From positions 67,783,216-67,847,215 of the forward strand of contig NC_088171.1 of the NCBI RefSeq assembly GCF_028769735.1: 64,000 nucleotides of DNA, given 5' to 3'. Under the pieces are notes generated by a model. That model was not told the origin of the DNA, ran no database searches, and saw only the letters and a list, made by a program, of their open reading frames with translations. The translations under genes and the position numbers were made by a program. Below, piece after piece: positions 48,811 through 61,600 of this stretch; within the stretch, counting starts at the first letter, position 1; every line of letters starts with the position of its first letter. This DNA comes from Zonotrichia leucophrys gambelii (Eukaryota; Chordata; Aves; Passeriformes; Passerellidae).

Positions 48811-49277
48811 CAAACCAGCAATGGTTTCTTGGTTAGTTCCCAGTGGCAAATCTTGTAGAGGAATGCCAGGGCTAAAAATGAGAAGCAGAACATAAATTCC
48901 AAACAGCTTGGATTCAACTAAACCCACAGTCTTCAAAATTTATTTTGACATAAGTTTCCAATAAACTTAAAGATCTTGTAGGGTAAAGGAAAAAAATCAG
49001 AAATAAATTATGATTTTTTGATCATTATTTGGATTAAGAATACTTAAATGGTTGTGCTGATGTACAATATTTCTAGCAATATGACTGGCTTCCAGATGAA
49101 GGGGGGAACTATAATAATGAATTATGGGTCTGATGGAAGGTCATTCTTTTTCTGTGACATAGACTTCAAATCAGTCACTGTGCTCTTTCTTCTAATTGGA
49201 ATGCTGCATAATCAAAAAATGTATTTTCCCTTGTGTTTTGCTGACAAAGTAATTTCTAATTTGCTTTAAAATTATAG

Positions 49278-49417
49278 GTATGAAGAGAAGCCTAGTTGTA
49301 TAGAGCAAATACTCCTTACTTTGAAGATCTCCTTTGAAGGGCCAATGGAGAAATGCCCTGAAATTAGAGATATTTCAGAGAAAAAAGGAGGGAATCACAC
49401 TGACACAAGAAAGAAAG
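49278..49417 (+). other. Exon-like segment flanked by AG and GTAAGC (unproven)
   Basis: The segment is preceded by ATTATAG and followed by a strong donor, AAAG|GTAAGC. One frame is open across all 46 codons, with a charged, lysine- and glutamate-rich peptide (YEEKPSC...TRKKG). The acceptor's polypyrimidine tract is weak and no family is recognised. It could be an exon of an unannotated transcript or chance. Confidence 0.15.
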
Positions 49418-52400
49418 GTAAGCATCTTGTCTATTGGAGAAATTGCCTTCAAGTAAGAGAAATTATTTCCCCAGAGATAATTTGGTCCTAGGAGTCAAAT
49501 TGTCACTAAAAAAAGGCAAATCAAGAGCAGCAAATTGATTTTGCTTCCAGTGTCTTTCTTCTAATTATTGCCTAATTAAAAAGAGAAGAAGGATATGATA
49601 AATCCAGCTATTTTTTAGCTCACTGTTGTACTCATCCCTGAAGAACCTCTTCCTTATATGTATTTTATTGGTGGGGAGTGGAATGAAAGCCTCTAGGTTA
49701 AATTTTCAGAGATGAACACTTACATTCAGTTTAGTTGGAAAAGCAATGGTTACAAATAGTGAATATCTACTGCCTGTCTTTAGAGAAAGTTGTATGCCCA
49801 ACATCCATGAGAAAAGGGTCACATAGATAAATGTGAGGTGTAAGCACTCTGGTTTTGGACTGAGTGATACAGGCAGGCACATAGAGAAACTCATGGTGGG
49901 GAGGGGAAACTAAAAGTTATATATATAAAAAAAAAAAATGAGGAGTTCAAGTTGTTCTATTTGACGAATGTTTGTGTGTTTGGCGATCATCTGTTTCCTC
50001 TCCCACTACATGGATGTGTAGAGACCACATGTTTCTTCCTGCCTTCTAGTCTTGCACAACTTTCTTTGACCACTCCCAGCCTCTCAAAACACTTTGCAAA
50101 ATACTTCCCTTTTGGCTTCTCATTTGTCCACATCTGACACCAGCATTTCTCACCCAGTTCCTTCTCTCTGTTCAGCTGTTAAATGAACCTTTGTGCCCCA
50201 GGGTTTTTTTTTCTATCTCTAGAGAATGGATGACAGGTGCACAAAACACATCCAAGCAGTGCTTGCAGGTTTGGAAACAAGAAAAGAAAGGTGCCAGCAC
50301 TAGGTGAAAGCTCAGGGTTTGTGCTGTGTAATTTAAGTTTAATGCTAGAGCAGAATCTGGTTTTTGTGCCTGGCTCTTCAAAGATACAACGTCTGTGACA
50401 TGTTTTGCAGCTCCTCTTGTGCGTGAGAGTAAAGGACATTTTGACTCACTTGAGATCCCTAGGAATGTTGAAAAAAAAGGAAGAAAATAGTACAAGAAAA
50501 GACACTTATGGAACTGCTGAGGTGATATAACCAGGTGTCTTTTCATGTGTATCCTTTATTTTTCCTTCTATCTCATCAAATTTAAACAACCTAATCCTAT
50601 GAAGGATTAAAGCTGTGATGTCTCCTTGCCATGTTTCTGTGTTCTGGGCTTTTCTCATGAGTTAGCATTTAAGCTCTAATGAGCTTGGAGGTTTAGTGAA
50701 AGCACAGGCAGCAACTATTTACACATGAAGTGGTTGAAGGCAGTGCCTTTTCCTTGGCAAAGGGATGTTATTCTTCCTTTCAGCCACAATTAAATCCCTT
50801 CAGTCAATCATGTGGTCCCTTAAAGTACCTGGGAAATGGGATGTTTGATCTGGATTCACTGAGACCGCATTTGCTCTTTCTGCGTGGGGATAAGTTGAGC
50901 TGATGCTGGAGGAAAGATGGCACAGGCACAGTCCTGTTCAGGGTGCCAATTCTGCTCTGCAGAAGGAACCTCTGCACCTCTGTGTGGTGGCATGCAGAGC
51001 TCAAGGGTTACTTCTTTATGAATACTGAGAGGTTGGCACATCTGGGGCCTGCTGCTACTCTTGCTATCAAAGAGGGCGGGTTTTGAGTTCAGTGTGGCAA
51101 AAAACAGGCTGGAGAGAATAGGAGAGTTATACAGAAAATTAGTGAATGATTCAAGATGTAGAGAACATTATGCAGTGACCTACTTTGGGAGAGAGCAGAA
51201 AAAACTCATGCAGATGGAATAACAACCAGGAGTGCTGCCTCCCCACGATGAGAAAAGAGAGCAAGAACAGTATTGGGTGGAAAAACAATTGCATCTGTGT
51301 TTTCTGAAGATGTAAAGCAGTTTGCTGCTAGGCCTGTTGGCTTGATTTTACCCAGGCAAGGAAGTTGGCATCTTCCAGTGACATCTAGGCTGGGAAGCTT
51401 TTTATTGTAGCCTTCCTCTTACTGCCTGATGGGCTTCAGTGTTTGTTTAGGTCTGGCATACCTGGCAAAACAAATGTGCAATTGGTGTGTGGAAGATCTG
51501 GGGCTTTTTTGGCAGCCCTGCCAGACAGTGAATGTGATCTCTGCCTCATTGGTTGCCCAGATGCTCCTTGGTTCAGCTGTGCTGGATGCCAGTGTATGGA
51601 GCAGTCCTGATTCCCCAGGATTACAGCAGGGTGGTGACCATGGCTGTCTGCCTGCTGCCAAGGCCAATGAGTCTCACCAGTGGTTTCCATCTGAGCTGCT
51701 TCCAGGTACATCATGCCGAAAGGAGAAGTAGGGAATGTGTGTGTTTGTCTGTTGAAGGTTCATGTTCTCTACAAACATTTTGGCCTCCATCCAAATCATA
51801 CTGGAACCTGCGGCATTCTTTTGAGTCTGTGAAGATGGACCCAGCCTGTTTACAGTCAATAAAAAAAACCAATGAAGAGCAAAATTCAGGGTGAGTCTCC
51901 CCTGAGCTCTAATACTTACTCCCCTTAAGAATTTTATTTATGTCTCTTCTTACAGCCATGATAATTTGGCCCATGGTCCCTGTGTGGAGCCTTTGCAGTT
52001 CAATATTGATTTATTAGTTTCCTGCTGTGACCGGTACTTCAAACAAAACACTCAGTACCTTAACCCATCCTTGGTTCCACACTCTTTTGGGTTTATTCCC
52101 CTTGAGATTGTCCTGAGTGTGAAAGGTATTTAGTGATGAGGAGTCTGAACAGCTCTCCATAATGGGAGACAGTTGATTACCTCCTGCTCCATATGTTACA
52201 TGCTCACATAGGAGACTGCTGGTACTGAAATCCTGTCTACCTGCAAGTGCATAGAACACACCCTGGTATCCCAGGCTCCTTAACATTTCCAGATGGGAGG
52301 AGAAGTTCTTTCCTTGCTCATGGCCCTTGTAGAAGCAACTTGCAAGAAGTGTCAGTGAGTTCTAACTGAAATGTACTCACGTCTGCTGTGGAAAGGGCTG

Positions 52401-55400
52401 GCTCCTCAAACTGGCTTTCAAAGGTCTTTCTCACTCTGATCTGACCTTCCTAGTATTTGCGAACACAGTTTGACATTTGGATAATTAAGCACATAATTTA
52501 TGACTGAAAAGGGAGAGCATTTTTTTTCACTGGTATCTGACCCAAAATGTGGAGAGGTCACACTAATAGGAGTCCTTATATTTAATTTCTGACTTCAGTA
52601 AACTCACCCTGAATGAGGTTATAAAACTTACATTGATAAGTCTTGCCTCTGAGAGATATCAGCTATGGACAGCGTTTACTGGAGTGAAGTGGTACTGCTG
52701 TAGTTGGTGTGGTTCAGGATAGTCTCACAGGGGTCCCTGCTATCCTTCCTTCCACATGAAGAAAACGCTTGCATTAAATATTCATGCGGGCGGAAATATT
52801 TTCTTTGTGGTTGGCACTGTGGTTACACTGTAGCAAGATAACCCATGCAGTTCCTGTGAAACCACCCGTCTATCTAAAAGGCACAATATCCTCAGGGGTG
52901 AATAATAGGGATAGTCTGAACCTGAAATGGCGTGACAGACCTTATTTTATTGGTCATGGCATGACCACACAGCTGGGATGGAGTGGGCTGGGATCATATG
53001 AGGATATAGTGGGAATACCACAGCACAAGCAAACAATCACCTCTGTTGTCATGAGAAGTCAGGTTTCTGGAGAAAGTTTTCCACTTACAGAAAGCCACCT
53101 TTTGCTGTGCTTCTTGTTTTTACATTCTCTGTAAGTTCAACAAGTGTACACATGCAAAGACAAAATCAGACCCTGCTGTTGCATTGTGGAGACAGAGAAA
53201 GCTTCCATGAATGATGAGCTGCCTTGCACACAACTCAGCCCAGCAGCCGAGGCTGTGTGTGCACTTACTATTGTGTGCTGGCACAGCAGTCCACAATTGC
53301 TGTCTGGTGCTCGGCTGTGAGCAACAAGGGCAGGGCTTTTATCTCTGAGCACCCTCAGTGGGTGCAAGAGGCTGGCAGCCCTTGTCCTGCTGGACCTGGA
53401 TGGAGAGTGTTTAAAAAGGATATGTCTACATTACACTTGCCCAGAAAAAGCTTTCTTGCTTATACTGGTGTTTTTTTGTGTGTGTGTTGAACCCTCTTTA
53501 TGCTAGTTTAGATACAATTGTACTGCTCCCTGGTTGTACAGGTGTGTCTCTGTTGGTGAAGGAGGGGATGAGGGACAAGAGAGTGATCCTAAAGTGGACA
53601 TTTGGATAGAACCCCCATGGAACTTTGGAAATGTCCGAGTCCCATACTGAGCTATAGAGCTCTGGGTCTTGGATGGACTAATGCTGGCTACAGGGGAGAT
53701 CCACAAAACCAGCCGTGCTGTGTGACTGTAGCTAATGCCTAACACAGAGGCCTCTCAGACCATCTCTGTAACATGCTGCCATCTCCTTGTGAAAAGCAAA
53801 TCCGAGATAGTTCTTCCACTGGAAATGCTTCATGGAGCTTGTAGTAGCAGGGCATGCTTGGGTATGACTTTGTGCTTTTTACAGCCAAGTTTTCCAAACC
53901 TCACATCTACTGAATGAAAAGTGTAGATGTGTTTGTACATCCAGGCTGCGGGTGCCCACTCTGTGCCCACAGCTCAACACCATGTTTCTTTCACCATTTG
54001 AAATACAGTAACTCTCTTTAACGTGAGATCCTATAAACTTCCTACAAGGACATCTAGGAAGATTTCTTGGTTTTCCTCAGATTAATAATCCCCAGATATC
54101 CAATGTTCTGTTTTGGGATACAGATTTAGGTCGCTGTTATTTTGCATGTTTCAGTGCTGCAACCAGTTCCTCTTTCTGTCTATTACAGTGAGGAATCAGC
54201 ATTGTAACATTTGCCAGTGCGGTGTCTGCTTTTTCACTAGGATCACTTCAAGTGAAGGGAAAGATGGGCTGGTTTAGGAATATAGGATGTTCTCTGCCAC
54301 TCTAGTGGCAGGAGAATTCCTGCCTTTCATAAGTGATTTTTTTTTGGTAACTGGTATGAAACCTCCTCTGTCTTGACTTGTCAGTGCAGAAGGGTTCACA
54401 TAGGAAGAAAAGGGGTTGAGAATGAACCTTCTTGGCAGTATCCATTAAAGCTATGGCCTGGCCTTCTTGCTGCTCTATGCTTTGATCTATGGGACCTGAG
54501 CCTTTAGTGACCTGCTAAACAAAGATGGTCAGGTCAGATGAAGATCAGGCTACAGCTCTTCAAAGGGCCATTTGTTTTACAGGGACACTGAATGTCTAGG
54601 CTATTTTGCAGCAGACTGGTGTGAGGAAAGCACCACAGTTTCTCTTTTTCTTTTTTTTTTTCCCTGTTTTTTTCCCATATTTTCATTTTCTCAGCACCCA
54701 AAAAATATGCTACCAGGTGAATGGTATTGAATGGGTTTTGGCCTCTAAAACTGAAAGCAGTCTCTGTAACTGATGTTTTGTTTTAAGACCACAGGAAACT
54801 GTTTGTCACTATCCATTAATGAGCACTTGGCTAGCTGTTTGTTATCTTAAGAAAAATAGCTGATGAAGCAGAAAACCCCATCATCCAGAGTCTGCTGTTT
54901 TATCCCTCCATCAAACTAACACCGAACTAACCTTCTGCACAAAACACCATTTTCATAATCTGTGCTCACAATTTTTTCCCATCCTCATTAAAATCTGCCA
55001 GAATAAGAAAGAATGAGCTAAATCCACTCTGAGCTCATTCTGTCTGGGAAGTGGGGGAGACTGTTGCTCCTCCCAATGGTGGCCAAGTCAAGGCTGCATC
55101 CTATTCATCCACTGGAGGAAATAATTGCACTGGAACATCAGTAGGTGCAGGATGGACTATTCCTCCCACTTTATGTGGGGAAAAGTGGTGGAGAAGACAG
55201 AGAGGCCTAGACACTGGCCCATGTTCCCAAAGTGAGCACACAGGCTGCAGAGCAGCAATCTCTTCCCTACCCAACAGGCACATCTGGCTACAACAGCTAT
55301 GTAAATAATTTAGCAGTGGTATTTATGGGCTCTTTTCTCACTTTGTTGTCTTAGATTGCATTTAGTCACATTTACCAGGATAATTGCCCTGAACTTGTGT

Positions 55401-58284
55401 TCTGATGGCATGGTAATGTGTAAGAGAGGAGCTGACATCTTCAGGTCACCAATTAAAAGGGGAAAGCATCTCTTTTCCTCTCAAAACAAAGTGTAAAAGA
55501 CCTTTTCTCTTTTTTTTTTATTTTAGTTTTTGGGCAAGTTTTCAAAGACACAATGGAGTATTTCTCTACAGGTTAGATTGAATTCAAGGCTCTTTGGCAG
55601 TAAAAGCTCATTGCTTTGCTGATTCTCACAGTAATCAAACCAATGTGTCAGACTTGATAGTTATACTCCATACAGAAATGGATAAGCCAATTGTTTTGTT
55701 AGGGGGGAAATGGAGCTATCACTTGCAAATAACCTATTTATTTTTAAAAATTGGAAAAAAATTCACTTTTGTTTTTTTTTTTGCTCTGAATATGAAGTAT
55801 TTCTGTTTTCCACAACCATTTTCTGACATGCAAATAGCAATTTATTTTTATGAGCAAGAAATCCTTCCTGTGTGCTTTCAACTCTGTGAAACAGGGTTGG
55901 GGGAAATATGCCTTTTTCCATGAAAATACTAATGACTGAAGTAAAGCATGACTCAAGTGGGCACTGTTCTAGGCAATAATATCAAAGTTGTCACAATTGT
56001 GTGTGGGATTTAATGTTCCTGGATGATACTTGCGTTTAGTCTGCAGATCCATGAGTCAAGGCAACTGTTAAAATCTCTCCAAACCTTAGGTGGGGCCCAA
56101 TTGCTTATTTTGAGGTGTTAATAGAGTCATTTGAAGACATAACAGAAAACTGACTTTAAAACAGGGCCAGCTGGGAGCATGGGTGATGTGGGCTGTTGCC
56201 TTGGGCAGCAGCAGCCTGCCAAGGGCACTGCAGAATGGTTGTGTCTTCATTGCTTGCTCTGCTCCTGCCAGTGCCTGGGGAAATGAAACCAGGTTGGCTG
56301 CCAGTGCCAGGCCAGGGATCAGGGTGAGTGTGTGCAGACTGAGGCCAGCTGCTTTCAGTGGTCACTGCCCCTGCCTGGAGGGTTCTCTTTTGACAGCAGG
56401 AGCTGCCTGTCATGAGCTGTATCCTGGCTTAAGGGCATGCTTTTCTCTGGTGAACATGCACTAACTGTGGTGGCTTTTTCAAATCCTGCAAGATTTGTAC
56501 CCTTTGTGAGCAAGGGTAGAGTCTCCACTATGCTCCTGCTACCAGTCTGTGGTGCAGCCTGGCTCCCCATCCTCCTCTGTTCTCTCAGCTGGATTTTGAT
56601 TGGGTGCCTGGTGTTCCCATGATGGCAAGTGATGATGGAGTTTGGAGCTCTGACAGCTCTGCAGTGAACACAGGATGGTTATATTTTCCAGAAGATGATG
56701 TTGTTGAACATTGTTTTGGTAGATTTCAAAGTAAAAGTAAAGTAAATTTTATTACTGTACATAGAATTTATGTCATGAGAGAAAAAAATCTTCATTAAAA
56801 GTTCAGGCCCCCATAGACATGAGCCTGATGTTCTGGGGCCAGTGTTGCTTGGGGCTGACAGGCTTCTTTCTGCTTTGACCCTCTTTGTCCATGCAGGTAA
56901 ATCTTGATTATGAACTATTTGGCTCACCTTTACAAAATGGTTGTTTCTTCCACGATATTCCACAATCTTGGAACTGCATAGCAAACTAGAGTTAGGGAAA
57001 CCTTGGGATACAGGACCCTCTGCATAACACAAACATCAGTTCAGTGGCTTTCTAAAAGGTGGGTTCAACTTTCATAGTTTTATTTCATGACTTCTTTCTT
57101 CACTAAGGATTCTTTCTGAAGCAGAAATACAGTCCCAGCAGTGTACTCAGCAGGGAATTAAACAGTTTTCTGGGCAAAAAATGTTATATTCCAGCTGGAA
57201 AGGGGTCATTTTCTGATAACCCTCATCCAGTGCCTACACATGCTCTTAATGAAGTTGTGTTAGAAGCAATTGTGTGTACTGCAGTATTGACTGGTTTTAG
57301 GAACAGAATGGAAAGTATTTCTTTCCAGGAATCATTTTTCAGTTGGTTATAGGATGGATACCATTACTTCTGAAAGCAGCAGCACAGGGCTGTGTGACTG
57401 CCTTGGAACAAACATCCCAAACAGTGCTTGGTTAGGTGGAGATATTTCTAAGCACTTAATTCCCCTTTCTTACATATTCATAGAAGTATTTGTCTGGGGG
57501 AATATATTGACCATTTTTAACCCAAATTCCACTAAATAATGGTGTAGCTGTCATCTAACACTGACAGAAAGTGGTGGCAGGGTACCAGAGACTGGCAAGT
57601 AATAAGTGAATTTCTTCTAGTAGTTATAAAAGGTAAAAGTTTCTCCTTTGTTCTTCTAAAAGCCAGCATTAAAGCCAGCATAGACTTCATCCATCTTATG
57701 CATCTGTTTTAACAGATATTTCTGTAGAACTGGAAATTACTAGTTCAGTGTGGCTGACCCAGAGAGCTCTCATCAGTCAGCTGATGTGTGGCTGCTGAAC
57801 ACATGCCTGTTTGAAACCTGTCCCAACAGCTCAGGAAGACACATCAGTGCAAATTGCTCCCTGATTTTCTTTTGTGTAATAAACCATGTATGCAGTATAA
57901 CATTAGCTAAGAGAAGAATCCAGGTCACTGGAGCTCTGTGGCTGTTTGTGGTGAGATTTCAGAGGCAGCTTCTTCCAGTCACTTGTATTTAAGTGCCTGA
58001 AGTAAGATCTTGCTCAGTTTTCGACTGAAACAAAACTCCCTACTTTTGTGTGTGACTGGGAAAAAGGGAAAAAAAAAAGAAAAGCAACACTCTTTGGAAT
58101 ATATATCTATGTAGAATATCTGAAATTTTGCAGAAGTATTTCTAGGCTTTCCAGCTACATTGTTAGCTCCTCATTGAGGACAAAAGCAGTATATTCCATT
58201 GTTACTGTATAAAATGTGTGTGCATTTACTGGTATTTCAGTAGTGAATGAGGCAGTATATGTTATTATCTACATAATTTTGGAT
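49418..58284. other. Intergenic DNA, 49.4-58.3 kb
   Basis: No gene was recognised. It has an A12 run near 49927-49938 and a T-rich tract at 54641-54675. ORFs include a 116-codon plus frame at 52784-53134 with a hydrophobic start, and a stop-poor patch at 51419-51894 open in several frames on both strands. None resembles a known protein. Confidence 0.5.
54641..54675. repeat. T-rich low-complexity tract
   Basis: Interrupted T-runs, the longest eleven T residues, between CACCACAGTT and CCCATATTTTC. Simple sequence only. Confidence 0.75.
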
Positions 58285-58685
58285 TTGGGTTTGTCTCTGG
58301 ACATGCTCCAGCACCTCAATGTCTTTCTTGTAGCGAGGGCCCCAAAACTGAGCCCAGGATTTGAGGTGAGGCCTCACCAGTGCTGAGTACTGAGGGATGA
58401 TCACTGCCCTGCTCCTGCTGGCCACACCATATCCTGGTCCTTTCCTGGCCACACAGGCCAGGAAGCCAGGATTGGCCTTCTCGTTGACCTTCTTCTGTTA
58501 AGCAGCACCCTCAGGTCCTTTTCCATTGGGCAGCTTTCCAGTCAGTGTTCCCCAGGCCTGTAGCATGGCATGGGATCGTTGTGACCCACATGCAGGAATG
58601 GGCATTTCACCTTGTTGAACCTCACACAACTGACCTCTGCCCATCCACCCACTGAACTTGACCAATCCTAGCAGTGGACCAGATG
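58285..58685 (-). mobile_element. CR1 LINE fragment with remnant ORF2 C-terminus, minus orientation
   Basis: On the minus strand the translation around 58440-58290 reads [10 protein letters not shown], then [14 protein letters not shown], the conserved C-terminal end of CR1 ORF2 (the region after the reverse transcriptase). The upstream part near 58680-58540 gives CEVQQGEMPIPACG, a decayed version of the usual MRFNKAKCRVLHLG-like block. The frame is broken between these pieces, around 58490, and no catalytic RT motif is present. Unlike the other copies it stops before the CR1 3' terminus, so the visible part is internal. Confidence 0.88.
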
Positions 58686-61600
58686 ACTGTAGCATCAAAG
58701 AGGCTTCAGTACCTGATGATGAATTTTAGGTCAAAGTGCTGTTTGAGAGGAAAATCAAGTCATTTTCAAAATGTATGTTCTTGCTAAATAGGTTGCATTA
58801 TTGTAGAAGTGGATGCTCTAAGTAATCCTAAGGGAGTTGTTGCTGTTATCTAAGCCCTGGCACTGCCATGGCATTTCCTTATGGCAGCAGGAGCAAACCA
58901 CCAAATGATGAATATTTAATGGAAAAGTTGACGTATATCTACAGTGAATCATTTGCTAGAGAACTGTAAATAAAACAGTGTTTTTAGTTCACTGCCTAGA
59001 GCTGTTTAAGTATACCATGTATGAGTTATGTCCACATGGGAAAGGAGCTTGGGTTAGAGTAACCCTGGCTGAAAATTTGTGAACATACAAATACATATTT
59101 TTATTTGATAGTGGTAGGAGTTGCCTGAATCAGTTTTCATTATAGGTATGTATGTGTTTATACGTCTTCTTAAGACCATATGCTAAATGTTTAGATGTGC
59201 CTGGTTTCAATTCAGGGGTCCATACCCCTGATTTGTCCCCCCATCCTTTTCCTCTGCTGTGTGTGTGTGTTTGCATTAAACCAGTCTTCATGTAGGTGGC
59301 CACACTGTATTTTCTCTCTTTGGACTTCTCACTTTGGTCCAGGTGGATTATGGTTTTTCATCTCCTTTTATTCTCCTTCACTTTCACCAATTACTTCATA
59401 CACATCCTCTGAGCCCTGCACTGGATACAGGCCTTGCTCAGGGGACTGGAAGGGCTCTGATCATAGTTTGTAAGCTGTTCCTGTACACAAGTGGGCTTCT
59501 GCTCACAGCTTGCTCTCCACTGATGTGAGGTGTCCTTGTACATGAGCCACTGAGATGCAGAAGTTACAGCTGTTACAGCCTGATGTGCCCACTGATCTTT
59601 GATTCTGTATCTGGGATACGGGGGACCAAAGTACTTATACTTTTTTCTCTTCTTACATTCACATTAAAAGCACAGCTCACCCTGACTTTCAGTGCAAGGT
59701 GGGAATTCCTATGTTATTCACGTACCAAATGTCCCAAAATGGACACCTGGAAAATGAAACACGAGTATATTGAGGATGTTGGATTAGAAGGAGTTTTGGG
59801 CAACTGTGTGATGTAGAAAAGTTGTGCCCAGAGATGAGTAAAATCTTTTTATTCAGAGTGCCACAGAATTGCCACTACTACAAGTCTACCTTTTAAAGGC
59901 AATTTGGGAAACTGCTCCATCTCTCAGTAAAATTTATTGTTGAAATTACAGCTTTTCTCCAGGTCAGGTGTTTTGGCTATGCCCTTCTTTGATGTTGACC
60001 ATGGGCACTTTTGAGTATCAGCCCCTCTCTACACTGCTCAATTTTAGGGTGAGGATCTCTGGGTCTGAACAAGAGAAGTTTCTCCACAAAGCCTGAACCA
60101 TTTCCATAACTTCCCTGTGGACTTCTGTCACAGCTCCAGAGGTCTCCATATACAGGACTTGGCACATAGGTGTTTTTTCCTTTCTGCTGCCACACTTTCC
60201 TAATGACCTAACAGGAAGGGATTTAGGGCAACAAGAGGGCCTTTTGCTTTATCCCTTTCTTATTTTGCTTTATGAAGCTTCCAGATCTGTGTGAGTATGC
60301 AGGAAGGCAGTGCATGACACCTTTCATTTGGATAGGTACCTTATCTCTAGGTTTATTGTCAAAGGAAAGCACCACACAACTTCTGTGATTGTAAGCCCTA
60401 TCAGATCAGAGCCTGCTTTAACATGCCCCCTTTGTGTACAAGGTTGAATTCATTCATTCTCTGAAGGAGGCTGGAAACTCTAGGAAAACACTGTGTAACT
60501 GGACATTGGATCCTGAAGCATACAATCCATGGGAAAGAACCAGGGTTTTACAGGCATCTCCAGACTTTTTTGAAGATAGAATATTTTTATTTATTTGAAC
60601 TGAGGGTTATGGACCAAGCTCTTGGCCTTTCAAGAAGGAAGGGAACTAGCTTCTGCAGCTTGCCTGAAATGGGAGATTTTTTCAGATTTTGCTCTATGTG
60701 GTTATGTGATTTCTTAAGACTGACTTTATTGAACACCTTCTTTGACAAGTAGCTTCATAAGTTCGAAGAAATGTGCTACAAAATAGCTCTAGTATGGAGA
60801 TCAGTATCTGGCAAGACTGGCTTTTAAAGTGCTGTTGAAAAATAGTAAGAAAATAAGTGTATGTGAGACCAAAGGACATTTATCCTACTAGCAAGTTTCA
60901 GATGTGCTCACTCAAACTTATTTTGACATACTCTGAGGACCCAGCCTAATGGCAGAGACATTAAACTACAGCATTAAGGGACTGGATGGTGCAAGCTGGC
61001 TGGAAGGGTACCCAAGAGGTTTTATTATTTTTGCCTATGGTATTTATGGTAAAGCAGCTTCATTTTCTCTAGGAATACATCTTATTTTGCTTCCTTTTGA
61101 GACTTCTCTGTTACAAGTTGTTGATCTAAAACTATGCAGAAGTAAGCAAACAGTAAATTTCTCAGAAGTGTTTCCAAATCTTGTAGGCATCTAAACATCT
61201 CTCATTGTTCCATGTGACAGGAAAGCAGAGCAGAAGATCAGCTTAGGGTTTTGGCAAACAGTGCGTGTTCACGGGGCCAAAGAAAGTGAGAATAACTTGG
61301 TATCAGAGCAGCCAAGAAAGAGACACCCACAATTTGTTAGAAGAAGAGGAACCAGGAGACACTCAAAAGTCCTCTAGCTTCTGACTTCAGAATAGTTTGG
61401 TGGGTGAGAAATTCTCTTAAGATCAAATCCTGCTCCTATTTCACCGGAAAGGAGAGCCCTGGTCTCCAGTGTCCTAGCTGAATACCTAGAACTAGTGGAA
61501 AACAGTAAGAGACTCTCCATCCCTGAGTCCCTCTGACTTGGTGTGAAGCATACATGAGGAAAGTTCCCCTTCCTCCTTCTCCTTCTGCTTGAATTTACAT

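Larger units (their letters stand above)
39191..49277. other. Intergenic DNA, 39.2-49.3 kb
   Basis: No gene was recognised. It contains three copies of a 10-mer at 45153-45183 and a pyrimidine/A-rich tract at 48761-48810 (C-rich then A-rich). Its longest ORF, at 46436-46798 minus, has 120 codons and no visible domain. Confidence 0.55.

Noticed and set aside
51419..51894. Overlapping ORFs of up to 113 codons on both strands
   Set aside because: Several frames are open together on both strands, typical of a stop-poor patch, and no peptide is recognisable.
52784..53134. 116-codon ORF with a signal-peptide-like start
   Set aside because: The hydrophobic start is the only gene-like property; the rest matches nothing and no splice context supports it.
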